A stretch of DNA of 64,000 nt from Bicyclus anynana (Eukaryota; Arthropoda; Insecta; Lepidoptera; Nymphalidae): positions 241,001 to 305,000 of the forward strand of contig NC_069098.1 of NCBI RefSeq assembly GCF_947172395.1, read 5' to 3'. The notes beneath the pieces were generated by a model. The model was not told the origin of the DNA and did no database searches. It was given only the letters and a program-made list of their open reading frames with translations. The translations under genes were made by a program, and so were the position numbers. The stretch's first letter is position 1; every line of letters starts with the position of its first letter. Below, piece by piece: positions 43,915-57,831 of the stretch.

Positions 43915-46900
43915 CAACGAGTGGTTTCTTAATACTCGTTGGCGAAATATGCGGGTCACATCAACGTCTACAAAACCAGGGCCACAGCATATTAAAAAAG
44001 TCGACTGAATTAATGAAAACCATTTTATAATGGATGTTTGCGGTATAGTCGTATATGTATCACAATAATAAATTATTATTTGATTTATCATTGACGTCTC
44101 GTTATTATAGGTATTATTGAAAGCATGATTGAGATCACGAGCAGAGGGCGTGCTTGTGGCAGTGGGCATATTTTATGTTTATTCTCTTGTCTATTTGTTT
44201 CCAAGTTTTTTTAATACAATCATATAAAAGGCTCAGGTAGGTATATTTTAAGTAATCAATAACAAAGAATTGCTGGGTGCTTAACTATACGCACCATACC
44301 TATTATACATGCCTATACTTACATCAACATATTTAGATATTAAAATTATGTGAATACTTACATACGTTCCATTAAGAGCATTATTATTTATTAAAAGTTA
44401 TGTAGAAATTATATAAAGATAATCTCAAGGATTTGGCGACTACGGCGATATAATAAACATCTCATATTATGCCGAAGAAACTATAAAGATGGCAATCCGG
44501 TGATATTTTGTCGCAAAAATAAAAACAAAGTAAAATCAATATCCAGTATGTACTTGTAAATTGAAAAGTCACTGTTTTGTTACTTATTATGTTTTCAAGT
44601 AAACTGCTTCACCATTTCTGATACATTTTGATGCAGAGATAAAGATCTTCCTAAGAGTTTGGAAATAGATCTGAAATACCTACCCTGCCAGGTAATTTCA
44701 AAATCCGAAATGACTCAACTTGGGACATGAAGGGATAACAAATACTTTTGACTAAATTACGTTAAGCTTATTTACCAACTCGTAAGTTCTTATTAACTGT
44801 GTGGCAACCCTTCAAACCACAATGTTAAAATTAAATCTTTAAAAGTCTCTAATCTATAGCCGTGAATGGTTACCACAAAACTAAAGGCTTGGATATATGA
44901 ACCGAGGAAAATATAAAAAAAAGTTTAACCTACGGATTGCTACCTCAAAGCTAAAGCTATCATCGCCCTAACTTCATAGTTGCCTAAACACTTGCCTGTG
45001 GTAGGAACGAGAATGAATTTTATAGAATGAGAAAGATCTGGCCGCAACATACGCCTGAACCATCAACCATTTACGCCATCAAGTTTACCGTCAACTCTAC
45101 AGCGCGCTTAGGGATGAGGGCAGTGAACAAATATCGATATATGGTTATGGGTATGGTTTCGATGTTTTTGTTGGCGATATGCTGCTGACGAGCAGCAGTG
45201 CGAGCTGCTGTTCCCGCTGCCGACGAGCAGCAGCGGCAGAGCTCGCACACACGGGCGGGCGGGGCGCGGGGAGGGGCGCGGCCAGCGCGGCTCCGCCCAC
45301 AACTTAGGTTTTTTAATCAACGTCTGTCATTAGTATGCGCATAATGGACGCCGCCCCCCGCGCACTGCGGCGCGCCGCACGCTCGCCCCACTGCGGGGAA
45401 ACCGTTTCCGTTTCCTTCCGCACATGCACTTACCTGCGAAATATTACTAGTCAAATCAACTACTATTTAATTAAGTTAACAATGATATGGTGCTTTTAAA
45501 GCGTCAATATACGAGGATTATTTTTTGTTGTGCAAGTTTCATTTTAATTTACTGAATAACAGAGATTATTACTCTCAGTATTCGGTAACAGTTCATTCTA
45601 TGGATGAAAAATTCTACTACTTAAACAATAACAGTACATACCTTACTGTATTCTATTCCGTAAGCTCTGTTTAAGTTCGAGTATTTGTGTAAAATTGTGT
45701 AACACCAAATCGGTTCATATTCGCACACGCCTAATAGGTAGGTAATAGGTAAACTGAGAAGACTCCCACAAAAATTAACCTGTAGATAGGTATCTAATAA
45801 TAGTAGTTATGAAAAGAATCTTTTATCTTTTCTTCGTATGGGAAAGGGATTTGGTAGAGATTATTTTCATGGTGCTGAAAATATATAGGTAAAATGTTGT
45901 TTCTGGTGTTATTGCCAATTAAAACATTATTTTAAAAGTAAAGTAGTTAACTCCCTAGTTGTACATACTTGGTTATTTTTTTTAAATCCGTTTTACTTTT
46001 TAACCAACTTCAAAAAAGTGGTTTTCCCCTTTCAATTTGACGCATACTCATTTAAAATTTATTATTGCCGTCATTTATCAACCAATTTTGATATTTTTAT
46101 TTGGAAGGGTAAGTATGTAAAACAGAAGTAGAGATACTTGTAGGTACATTTTCGTTTTCACAAATTCATTATTCTAGTGTGTACAGAAAACTTCTTAAAT
46201 CAAACTAATTGAAAAATGTACCTATATCTGATATCTAAGTAGGTAAACTAAAAAGCGAATTTTTGCAAAGTGATTTTTTCAGTCTCTAATAGCCTTCCAA
46301 TTTCATTATCATTTCATGACAAAGCTGAAAGGTAGGAGAGGAACTATGTTCTATTTTGTAAAGACTTAAGTATTAACAGAAAATTCATTCGAGAATCAAA
46401 CGAACAACAAAATACAACAGACGGAAAACAAAAAAAAATATCTTTGATAGTAAAAGAAAATCGACTTTAACGCCATACTAAGTATATGTACTTATCTTTG
46501 TGTAAACAGAACTCATTTAAGCAAGTGATAGGTAACCGCCACAATTGTCTCGGCTACGAAGCAACGTTTTATATGCTGATCAAAATACTATATGATTGCA
46601 GAAAACTACAGGCATTGGCATATTTGGAGTAGCTCTGAGTAGGAGATGCTTTTACTCGTACCTGCACGTGTGAAATCTGCTTCTTCTGTCAACTACTAGA
46701 CCTTGTAAAAATAACCCAATAACCGCGAGCGACGGACCTGTAGTGCGTCGCGACCTGACGTACCTACCTACAGCTATACTGCATACGGCGGCTTCGCTCG
46801 GAGCCTGCGATTAGCACGAATAGCGGAGTTTCTCGCAAGTCGCGGTTTTGAATGTGTAATTACATCTTACAAGTGAATAGTAAACTGCAAGTGCAGTGTT

Positions 46901-47114
46901 TGCGCTCACCCAGCGGCCTTGTTACCGCCAGTACTTACCTGGAGCTTTTTTACATCGGAAAAGCTAAGGCTTAACGCAATTACCAACAAAAAATAAACTT
47001 AAAGAAAAGGGACAAAAACAATAAGCTGGAAATATCTACTTTCATTCAATTCAACTTTTTGTACCGGTTTTATTATTTATAAATTCTCCTGAAATTTGCT
47101 GAAAAATATTGTTG
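43915..47114. other. Intergenic DNA, no supported gene
   Basis: AT-rich, with a GC-rich patch at 45170-45420 (GCAGCAG, GGGCGGGCGGGGCGCGGGGA-like). A degraded copy of the composite repeat lies at about 46001-46275 (TTTAACCAACTTCAAAAAAG, and CTAAACTAAAAAGCGAA near 46245). No exon supported. Confidence 0.5.
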
Positions 47115-47337
47115 ACTACGACTTCGTCCGCGTGGATTTCAGTTTTTTACAAACCCCGCGAGAACCATGGATTTTTCCGAGATGAAAAGTGATGAAAAGT
47201 TCACTAATCCAGAACAAAATCTATTTCCATTCCAAATTTCAGTCAAATCGCTTCAGTAGTAGCGGCGTTAAAGAGTTACAAACATCCAAACAAACAAACA
47301 TACATACAAACTTTCACGTTTATAATATTAGTAGTAT
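47115..47337 (-). mobile_element. Helitron-like element, CTAG end missing (minus)
   Basis: ACTACGACTTCGTCCGCGTG, then CCATGGATTTTTCCGAGATG and AATCGCTTCAGTAGTAGCGG, ending TTTATAATATTAGTAGTA. The 5' TC end and the CTAG end are diverged. Confidence 0.65.
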
Positions 47338-49809
47338 ATTACAGTATAACATAATTAGATACCCTTTTTGCGTTAAGTATGAAATACGGCTTATTCCTAC
47401 CTAAAGCTGGTATCTTTTATAATTATATACATGACATATTATTATACATATTTATACATATTATACATATTATATTCGATTGAATGTTATATTCGGTGCG
47501 CTAACGAGCTACTTTTTGCGTTTATAGTTGAGCAAATAAACACATTTAAAGTAATACAAAAAAACGCACTTCGCTACGTAAGTCTTACAAGCTTCTTCTC
47601 TCAGATTTTCTAGATATGTTTTGCCTCCGACCCGGTAGTAAAGCCACTATAAAGTTTCAGTTCACTACAAACAGTGCTATTAGTAAGTTAGTCTATAAAC
47701 TTCAAATTATTTTCAATATTGAACTTGTCTTGAGACCTGAGAAGTTGCCATTAAACCCCTGACTGTAACTTCAATGACAATCTTTACATCCACAAACACA
47801 TTGACATTTCCTGGTGGTATGTCTACTTAAATAAGTATTATAAACTTAAAAAAACACTTCTCTAATCCATCAGGATGGGCTTTTAGTATATCATAAGTAG
47901 GTACTAAATCATCCCATCGAGCCATCGAGTTATCAGGTTATATCTTTATCCAGGGGCTAGATTTTAAAATGAACCTGAAACATTACCTGCCCGTTATATG
48001 TACTTTCCCTGCTATTAAATGAATTATAACATAATTATTAGATTCTCAAATATCTATAGTTTTCATTTCATATCTACTCACTAAATATAGGTAAACATGT
48101 ACCTCAACCAAACAAAGTACATAAAATAGGTATATGAAAAAGGAAAACGAATGAAAACTATAGTAAACATAATACATTTATCTACGCCAGCTAATAATGT
48201 GAAACAGTAACTTTCAACCGCAAACTTTCAACTGCAATCATAATAAATATTATAAAAATAATAAAAAGCATGTAATCATCGTACGGTATAAAATATCCAT
48301 TGTTCTGTTGCGGTCTGTTTGTCATCAAGCAATCCGCCGTTCGTGGATGTACTCGCCGTAAACGGGTAATAGTTTCCATTCGCCGAGTGTCTCGCGGCGG
48401 AACGCGGAGCAATCAGCGATTTAAAACGTTTCCATTAAAAGCCGATTGTGTTTGCGTTCCCGAACGAATTACCGTCTCGGAGGACGCGCGCACTTGAACT
48501 GCGGCCGCTTTGATGATCCTGTAATGCGCTCTCCGCTAGATGACGTGAGTGTCGCCGCAAAACAAACAAATCTCTAAATACCCTCTCCTTTCATATTATA
48601 TTTGATACTAGCGATCTACTGCGACTTCGTTTTGGAAAATTGAGCTTACATCAGCTTTACAGGAAGTTTATTTAATTTGATTTGTGTTTAAACTTAAGTG
48701 TATTTTATATTAAATACAAATTTTCTGTTTTGCATGAATACAAACTCCTTTCCTCTTCACTGTAAAACGAGAAAAAAGCAGTCTAACTACAAATTATCGA
48801 CTAAGTATATCTTATTAATCAATAATTTATAACGACAAATTGTATGTAGAGTTGATCGATGACTCGCGTTATGGTGACCGACAGGACAAACCCCGTTTTT
48901 TTTCTATAAGGTTTTATTGTCGTTGCGCACTTGGAAACCCATTTAGGATATTAGACATGACGGTTAAACATGTCATTGTAAGATTTTTTCATTCATACAG
49001 GTACTTTAACTTGATAGAATTTACCAAAAATTACACAAGTACCTACCGATGGTATGGCGAATAGAAATAACGATGGACGAAATTTATATATTTATTATTT
49101 ACCAGCTAATCTATAAAGACGGTTTTCCTTTAGTCCGTACATAACACTTGACTCGACAACTTCTTATTGTAGAGGATCTCTAGCATACGGGTCCTATTGT
49201 GTGGTATACTGTGGTACAGTACAGGGTTTTTGTAAGTTTCTGTAAGTTACTTAGGTATAGCAAACATGGACTTTTAAGAGCAGTAGGTACTAAGGCAATG
49301 AAAGTGGCGGTCTTTTTTAAAGATGATTTTTAATAAGCTCTTTAATGGAATTTTTATATTTTTTATATTTTATTTCAGTGAGAGTAATAAACCTAGATGA
49401 GCTTAATCTATTCCTCAGGAAAAGGTTTACTTAAGGGACGTTTCACCTGTGTCTGCCAGCTAGTTAGTATGTGTCCTGCAGGCCAATTCACGATCATTGA
49501 CGTATGTTAGTATAAGACCTATACGAAATTTACCAACTCGCTTTTTTTAGTAATTCTCAAGTCATTTGATTACGTATTCACTATTTAATTATGAGATTGC
49601 CTATTGTTTTGTTACATTAGTTGGGTAGGGGACACGTTTGAGGCTCAAACCACGACCATCAAAATAAAATTGAATTGAAAAAAATACATTTCATAGATAT
49701 ATTGGCAGCTTAGTTGCAATCTAAGTCTTACGGAATAGTAAACTTCCAAAGCTTCGAAAATATAGTCTTACCTGTATCTATCTAACAAATTATTGTAACA
49801 TAGTTTTTC
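47338..49809. other. Intergenic DNA with one GC-balanced island
   Basis: AT-rich overall. 48290-48560 is GC-balanced and repeat-free and could be regulatory. A short match to the unnamed dispersed repeat (GACGTATGTTAGT) lies near 49499. No exon supported. Confidence 0.45.
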
Positions 49810-50052
49810 AACATCATCATTATCGACCTATATTCGCCTCATCGCTGACTTCGAGTCTCTCTCAGAATGAGAGGGGTTAGGCCAATAGTCCACCACGCTG
49901 GCCCAATGCGGATTGGCAGACGTCACACACGCAGAGAATTAAGAAAATTCTCTGGTATGCAGGTTTTACTCACGATGTTTATTCTTCATCGTTTGAGACA
50001 CGTGATATTTAATTTCTTAAAATGCACACAACTGAAAAGGAGCGGATTCGAC
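49810..50052 (-). mobile_element. SINE family A with head rearrangement (minus)
   Basis: Tail and body are intact (ACATCATCATTATCGACCTA to ACGTGATATTTAATTTCTTA). The body then jumps from AACTGAAAAGGAG straight to CGGATTCGA, so about 25 bp between body and B box are deleted. The outer head is missing. Confidence 0.8.
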
Positions 50053-51875
50053 ACATACCTCCATTAAAGAGCTTATTACATAGACTTAACTAATATATAA
50101 ATACTCGTATAGATGGAGTAGGTACCTACGGTGTGACCACTGCAGGCTGACGAAGTGCTACAGCTTTCTTCACTTTAACTATCAGTCGTTCCTGTCTTTC
50201 GCTGTTGAGTGACATTGAGTGAAGTTGAGTGCATTTAATGTTACCAACGACTGACTGCGGCTTTCTTTTCTTTTGCATTTAGTTAAGGTAATATCATAAT
50301 GTTTGTTGCTGGAGGATGTGTTCGCCGCTGTGTATAGTTTTAGTAAATCATTCTTGATTACATGTATTAGGTGAAAATACTGTGTATTTACGTCGTACAT
50401 ATAGCGAAAATATTGAGATAAACTATTAGGAATTAATACCTTAAAGATTTATCCTTCCAACAGAAATTAAATTAACTGAAACCTCAATAAGTCGACACGT
50501 CGAAGTTAATTCAGGATAAACGGCTGCTTCATATATGGTCCCTTTATCCTTTACAGCGTCGTATCGGAAAGCTAAAATCAAACGCTACTTCCATATCGGT
50601 ACTAAATAAACTACTAAATTTACTAGAGTTGGAAAACGAACCTATAACATCTCAGTCATCAAGCATTTACAACCTAAAGAGCAGTAGGTACCTCTTTGTT
50701 ACATATTTGGTGGGAAGTCTGAATCGTCATTTTTACTTCATACGAATTCATTGATCACTCCATCTCATGGGAGCCTCACCTCGGCTCACAGCTTCACTTA
50801 CAATTTCCCCTGAGACAGAGGTGGGAGGGTTCAATCTTTCTCATATGCAGTTGAACCATCTATATTACTAAGGTATGCATGAATTGGAGCGTTGAATTAG
50901 AAACAGGAATCGATTCTGTCATAAGCTGACCCGTAAACTGCGTAAACCCGCTGCTTTAATGGGCTCACTAGCAGACTGCGCAGTTTTACATGCGTAGTTC
51001 TTCCCGTGGTGATACAGGGATAAAACATGTCCTTTGTTATGTGCATATAATGTAGCTTTCCATTGATGAGGGATTTTTCAAGTGAATAAATGTAACTAAA
51101 TAAAAATAAATAAATAAAATTGAAACCCAAGTTTTTGAGATATATCCAGATGGCGTCCCTAAAGAAACTATGACATAACAATTGACAGCAAACGTAAAAC
51201 GACTACTGCATTGAAAACTTCATCAATACGACATTATTACCCTTGTTACTGTTGCATTTCTTGGGAGAAAATGAATATTATTTCGAAAGAATTAAAGTAA
51301 ATTCGTAGATTTGTATACTTAAAAATAGTTAAAAAAATATTTTCTTTTATTTCCGCCAGGGTACAATGACTGATCCTGGGCTACATACAATTTTGGACCA
51401 TCACCTTTTTGGGTGCTTTTGATTACGTCCTTAGATGCTTGGATGTTTTAGGAGAGTATGAGAGACGAGGAGAGGAAGGTCACATTAGTGCTGTGATAAA
51501 CATTTTACTTCTTAACAATTTTAATAGGTAACAATAGATCTGGCCTGTCTTTAATCTGTTCCTGTCCCATTAAACACAGATATTGGTGGAGATAGTATAG
51601 ATATAAAGCCGGGCAACTATAGGTATCGATAGCTTTAATGGCTACGTTTAGTTACTTCCATGTCCACAGAAGCTTTTCGATTTATTTTTCTATTAACTAA
51701 TAGCTCTCTACGTCGCAACGTATCTAACTCGCCACTGTAATTACATCAAGTAGAAGCGATCGAGACGAGCGGCGGAGAGGCTGCGATGTAAGGAACTATC
51801 AATAGAATCAGTGTATTTGTGTACTGAGAGCAATAATGGACCGTGTTCCTGCGGGACCCAGACAGATTTCATATT
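50053..51875. other. Intergenic DNA, nothing recognised
   Basis: AT-rich unique sequence. No repeats or coding support found. Confidence 0.45.
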
Positions 51876-52005
51876 ATAAGGGATGAGTATTTTATAAGGG
51901 CTGAGTATTTTATAAGGGCTGAGTATTTTATAAGAGCTGAGTATTTATGAGGGCTGAGTATTTATATGGACTGATTATTTACAAAGGGTTGAGTATCTAT
52001 AAGTA
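51876..52005 (+). repeat. Minisatellite, about 18-bp units
   Basis: About seven diverging copies of GCTGAGTATTTTATAAGG. The first three are almost identical; later ones decay. Confidence 0.85.
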
Positions 52006-52149
52006 TTTGTAAGTAGGTACCTATACAGTTGCCAATTCTGGAGTTTAGAATCTGGTGCCTTTGGAAGACAGCAAGTTTCAAGGCTTTCAGTCGTAAGTGT
52101 AGGTAAAGGGAATTGTTGTTGTAAAACTTCTTACCACGCGTTTTATTTA

Positions 52150-52479
52150 GACGGCCTCCGTGGCGCAGTGGTATGCGCGGTGGATTTACAAGACGGAGGT
52201 CCTGGGTTCGATCCCCGGCTGGGCAGATTGAGATTTTCTTAATTTGTCCAGGTCTGGCTGGTGGGAGGCTTCGGCCGTGGCTAGTTACCACCCTATCGGC
52301 AAAAACGTACCGCCAAGCGATTTAGCGTTCCGGTACGATGCCGTGTAAAAACCGACAGGGGTGTGGATTTTCTTCCTCCTCCTAACAAGTTAGCCCGCTT
52401 CCATCTTAGACTGCATCATCAATTACCATCAGGTGAGATTGTAGTCAAGGGCTAACTTGTAAAGAATAAAAAAAAAAAA
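52150..52479 (+). mobile_element. SINE family B, full length (tRNA-derived)
   Basis: GACGGCCTCCGTGGCGCAGT start and B box GGGTTCGATCC, ending GCTAACTTGTAAAGAATAAA and a clean 12-bp A run. The intact poly-A and sharp boxes make it the youngest-looking family B copy. Confidence 0.9.
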
Positions 52480-53050
52480 GACAGTAAGTGGTAAACGCGT
52501 TACGAAAAGTGTAATCGGGCGGCGAACGTACGTTGAGAGCGAGAGCTGAAGAAGTTTTACTTCAGTTGTAAATATTTTCTACCGCCAGCCACTTAATTTC
52601 ACAGCAATCCTTCGATAGCTCAAACTTTAGGGCTCTTGTGAAAGGTTGGCACGAAGCTAAGTATCTGACGACTGGAGACACCATTTCTTAACTATTGAAA
52701 AATTCTAGATTTGGACCCTTGAAACCTAACCAAAGTCACCAAGGTTAAAGCTCCACAACCAGCTACCTCAATAACCTTCGTTAGGAGCATGGCAAAATTT
52801 CGGGCATCATAAAAGAAGTAAGTCTGTCTCTCGCAGATTCGTTCTATAAGAGGATTAGTGCGGACGAGCTATAAATAAGACGCTAACAGAGATGAATGTG
52901 GCGAGCGATCACACGGGGTACGGATGCGCGGCTGGGACGCTGGCGGAGAACTTTTTGCGATAGTTGCATCATTTTGTGCAGTTTTATACTCAACTTGTAA
53001 TGTTAATTGTTTTTTGGACTCAATTAGGCTTAACGGATAATATTTTACTA
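52480..53050. other. Intergenic DNA, nothing recognised
   Basis: Unique sequence without coding support. Confidence 0.45.
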
Positions 53051-53281
53051 CTAGCGGACGCCCGCGACTACATCTGCGTGGAATTCTCTTTTTCACAAAT
53101 CCCATGGAAACCATAGATTTTTCGTGATGAAAAGTAGCCTATGCGTTAATTCAGAGAATTTTTAGAAAAGGGGATTTATTTCAATACCAAATATTAGCTA
53201 AATCTTCAGGAGCCGCAACGCAAAGGAGGAACAAATATACCCTCTCACACACAAACTTTTGCCTTTATAATATTAGTGTGA
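53051..53281 (-). mobile_element. Helitron-like element (minus)
   Basis: CTAGCGGACGCCCGCGACTA at its minus-strand 3' end, TTTATAATATTAGTGTGA at the other. TC...CTAG termini are present. The A|TC flank is not conserved (C follows on plus). Confidence 0.7.
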
Positions 53282-56200
53282 CATAACTGGTGCTAGTAAC
53301 GGTCGGAAGTTGACAGTAGGATATTATAAATTAAAAAACTATAAAAGCGAGATAAGCTTACGGAGTTGTAATTCATTTTTCGCAGCAAATAGGTACTTTT
53401 CTACTGTGTATTGTAGAGTACTTACATTTATGGCATGTAACGTAGGTACAATGTATGTAGTGAACGTCTATAGGTACATATGAATGTTTGTTTTTAAAAT
53501 ATATTTTTAATTATTAATCCGTAAACATTTTGGACTGGCCTGGATTATTTGTCATATTTGCTGGTTCTGTTTTTAGCTCTCGTGTGTTTAATTCGCGGTT
53601 CAGTTTACATAATTAAAGTGAAATACATTTATTTTGAGAAGGCTTCTTTACAAAAGTCAAATCTGCCAGTGAGTTTGACTCTACTACCAATTCGGAATGC
53701 AGATTCTACTGAAAAGAGCCAGGCAGAAACTCACCTCACAACTACCTATAGCTTTGACACTTTAACCTGGTTAGCCTGTATCTTCACTGACAGTCATACC
53801 TAGCATTCATCACACACAGACAACCACACACAATGTGAACACAGCATTGCACTATTTAGGTATAAGTAGAAATTTCTCGAATTTCTCGAAAGCTGTGTCA
53901 CTACTACTACAATAGATCAATTACCCGATTAAAAACAACACAACCCGACAAAGACATTTCTTTGTCAGGTGCTAAAATAAACAATAAACAGACAGTGATA
54001 TGAATTCTAAATCTTTTTATTCCATCCCATTCGATTAAATAGTGTCTATAAATTAGTTAGTTGTTTTGTGGTTACATTTCTTCAATTTTGTTACTGGATG
54101 TAAACTGTGCATATCAGATACCTTTGACTCAAACTTGTCCCATAAAACTGGGTTTTATATCTTTTTTTATGTATTCATTAATAACAATAATTTAAGTAAA
54201 TCCTAATTCCAACTAATCTCGTAGACTGTTTCTTTATTCGTATTCAAAGAGTAACGAGAAAACTGGTGGCAACGAGCAACACGAGTGACAAAGTGTTCGT
54301 TTAGAGCTCGGCTCGAGACGGGAGCTGATTGCTTTCTTTGGAGGATGCTCCACGGCTGGCTTTGTGTCACTGGCGGCGGAAACTGTGCCATTGTTGCTCT
54401 GTTACCTCGCACTGTACCTCACACTGCACTTGAGGCGCTGCCTTACTGCGGCACTATTCATCATCATCAGGGTGTGAGGGGTCCCCTGCGAGCCTCCTCT
54501 CTTCACAGGTAACAGGATTAAGAGCTTAGATCCATCACTCTGCTGAGTGATAATGTCTGATAACTCACTCTTTCAGATGATACTACTTTTGTGTGCGGTA
54601 GGTACCGACGGCTTTACGTATGTATTTTTAAACTCCGGACTGAGAATATTTTGGAAAATGTATATATTTTATGATGGTTTCCTTGACCAAATTAAGAGCT
54701 CACGGTCCGTAGTCGCACATGCACATTACCATTGAGACAACACAGTACTTAGCGGCTCTAAGTCTATTGTAAAAGCTCTCTTACAGTAGCATCTTTTCAT
54801 TCTATTATAGGTATTGGGCACTTATACTAAGTACCTACATACCATTTCTATAATGTTAGTAAAGTTCGTTCTTTCTAGTTAACAACTGTTAGTTATAAGA
54901 AATCGTTGATCCATTATGTCCTTCTAGAGCCAGACGAAAAACATTGCGGACGAAGCCGACGGCGACCGCTAGCGACTACCTCGTCGTAACTCAAACGACC
55001 AAACCCGACAGGTATCACTGCCACCTCGCGTTTTACGTCCATTATATTTCCATTTGGGGCCATCACAATATTGACTGACGGGCGCGTCTCGCGTTACGCC
55101 GACAATGGCCGACCGAGCCCGACAATGGCCAACCGCCGCCATTTATTTGCGCGTTTCGTAAAAAGAACACAAAACACGCAGCACTCCTAGCGAACAGTGT
55201 TCACACGACACCTTTCTATATAGAAGACTGAGTTTTTGCACGTTTATTTTGTACGTACAATCATAACAACGTTCGGAAGAGCTGCGCATATCAATTGCAG
55301 TTCAATTACTTTCAAAACAAAGCGCTTTTGAACAAATACGAGTGCTTACATAAAGACCTCTTTATTTAATTTTAGCACATTAAAAATAAAATCTGAGTTA
55401 GTAGGTTAAATACAGGTAGGTACCTACGATTGTTAAAATTTTTGCAAAATGTCGTGTCATTTCCTCGAGATGCAATGATTTCTTTTTTAGCCGACAGTAG
55501 AGGTAATAATACAAACAGATAAAGTACATTTCAAAATTATTTGTAAACTAAGCGACCATGAAATTAACGAAATTGAATTGAACTATCGCTGGCCATATCC
55601 ATTTCACAGACACAGGTCTGAGCTGAAAATCGCAGGCGAAGTCGTAGGCGAGAGCCAGGTGATAATAATTGTTCCTCTGCAGACGTCAAAATTAATTAGT
55701 GGCTCCCCCGCGCCGCCCCCGCCCCGCGCCGCCCGCCGCCCCGCGCCGCACGCACTGCAGCTTTGATCTACTAATGAGACGCGGCGCCTAGTGCGAGCCG
55801 CAGTGACTGAGCGAATCGATGGCGAGCGAATTGATTCTCGATCTACGCTTCAGCTTATCGATGTACCAAACCATATCACATCTCTAGCTCCATTGCATCG
55901 ATATAGGATACGTCTCTCGTGAGACCAATGATCTTTTGATTATCCTGGTACTTTCCTTGTTCTAAAGAATCACATTCAACATGATTCGCGCGATTTTAAA
56001 GTTCAATTCGAGTAGTATTTAAAGATTTTTAAAATCATATCCTCTTCCGTCTATCTAAGAAGACTTTCGTCAAAATCTTACACATAAGTTTAAAGTAGTC
56101 TAGTCTAGCCTGACTAATTTTCGTGATGAGTTTGTTTCAAATAATAAAGCATTGATTTTTATTTAATTTTGTTAATAGATTTTAGGCGCGAATTCATTTC

Positions 56201-57002
56201 TCGTAGCTATCTCAGCATTAAAAATTACATTGACACCGGTACATTTTTGACAGATAACAACCAATTCAACCAACTTATCATGAGTTATATAAATATGTTA
56301 CACCTAAGTTTTGTTCATGCGAGGGCCTGCGATAGCCGGCCCTTATGGACTTTGTAAAAGCTCAAACTATGTTTGACCCGTTGCTCGAAGGTAAGTACGA
56401 CAGTAGGCAACTGTCGAAATGAAACTGTGAAATGGTGTTCGTTGAACTTAACAAATTTCAAAGATTCATCCTCGATCTTCTATGAATTTATTTATACTTA
56501 CTATTTGTATCGCCATAATACGAGACTATTAGGATTATTAGATGATAAACTATAAGGGTCTCTCTCGAAGTTTGTTAAGCTAGGTAAGTTTCTGGCGACT
56601 GATGTTTGATTTCGATAGAAGTGTACAGAATTATTATCGATGAAGGTTTCGATTATCGAAATTCGAGTCGATCTCGCTCGGGTCGCGTCGCGTCTACAAA
56701 TTATGCAAACTCGTAACCTGCACCAATAGCAGATAGGGATTATTGAATGACTTTTTATAATGATGGATTTGTCATATCCTCTACCTATCAGTTGACTAGC
56801 TAGAGCTTTCGACTTCGGCCGTATTAACAGATCACATTCATTAAAGTGCTGCTTACATACCTAGGGGATTGTTTTTATTTACCTGCTTATTATTTTGAAA
56901 AGCATTGGTAGATAGGTACTTATTAAAAAAGGTTTTTGTTATTTTATTATCTCATAGGTACCACATCTATTTGTTTAGTATGAAGAGCTGATGGACTTTG
57001 TG
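53282..57002. other. Intergenic DNA with two GC-rich candidate regulatory islands
   Basis: No exon supported. 54990-55160 has a duplicated GACAATGGCC (55101-55110 and 55121-55130), then a CCGCCGCCATTTATTTG block. 55690-55870 is CCCGCGCCGCC-rich next to AAATTAATTAGT. Short frames over these are low-complexity. Confidence 0.45.
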
Positions 57003-57206
57003 GTTCTAAGGTGCTCGAATGGCGATCTCGCATGGTAGAGCTCAGTGTTGGTCGACACCCGGAGCGTGTGTAGATACCTACCTCGATGTACTGACATCAG
57101 CAGTCGCTGCTTACTACAGACGACTCAGCATCGTGGTGTTAGGACATCTCTACAAAATGTCTATGTCCTGCAGTGGACGTCCATCAGCTGATATTATGAT
57201 GATGGT
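57003..57206 (+). pseudogene. LINE 3' end fragment, tail cut by a hAT MITE
   Basis: GGCGATCTCGCATGGTAGAG starts a decayed reverse-transcriptase C-terminus. ATGTCCTGCAGTGGACGTCC and ATCAGCTGATATTATGATGA give the family's end and (GATGAT) tail. The hAT MITE at 57207 sits within this tail. Confidence 0.7.
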
Positions 57207-57390
57207 CAGTGGCGTAGCGTGCCTTGGAGGGGCCCTGTAGCAAAATTATAGTTTGGGTCCCAAACGAAGTTTGCTTATGTCTTTTTTCCGGGAAGCACCG
57301 GACGAAATGTGATTGTGGATTACATTTTTCTGTTTTTTGTTTTCACACGTAAGGGGCCCCTGTAGTCCGGGGGCTTTAGCTACGCCCCTG
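57207..57390 (+). mobile_element. hAT-type MITE, copy 2
   Basis: 184 bp. Ends CAGTGGCGTAGC and GCTACGCCCCTG. Target duplication ATGATGGT (57199-57206) and ATGTTGGT (57391-57398), 7 of 8 matching. Interior GGGGCCCTG and AAGGGGCCCCTGTAG match the other copies. Confidence 0.85.
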
Positions 57391-57831
57391 ATGTTGGTGC
57401 TAGGTATTTATTGACATTATAGTTTTATCCAGTTCTTATATACGTAGGCACCTCTACATATAGGTATAGTTTAGATACCACCAGATTTTTATTGATTTAT
57501 CACATATTTATTTGGGGCTAGAGAGTGATCTGTCCTGACTTTTCATCAAGTTCACGCTGTCAATACGAATTAGATTGAATAAGTAAACGTTTTAGGTGAA
57601 GAAATCTTAAAAACTTCGTACAGGTATTTTACCTACTAACTTGCTCTATCTATTTATTTACATTTATTATAGCTATTTTTCCGGAGATACGGACCTATAA
57701 TACCTACATAAAAAATCTATCGGACGCCCGAGACTTCGTCCACTCTTAGACCTCCTTAATCATTAACATAAACTTTTTTCATTAAACGGTTTTCGAAATT
57801 TCGATTTGAGTGACCTTTATTCTATCATACT

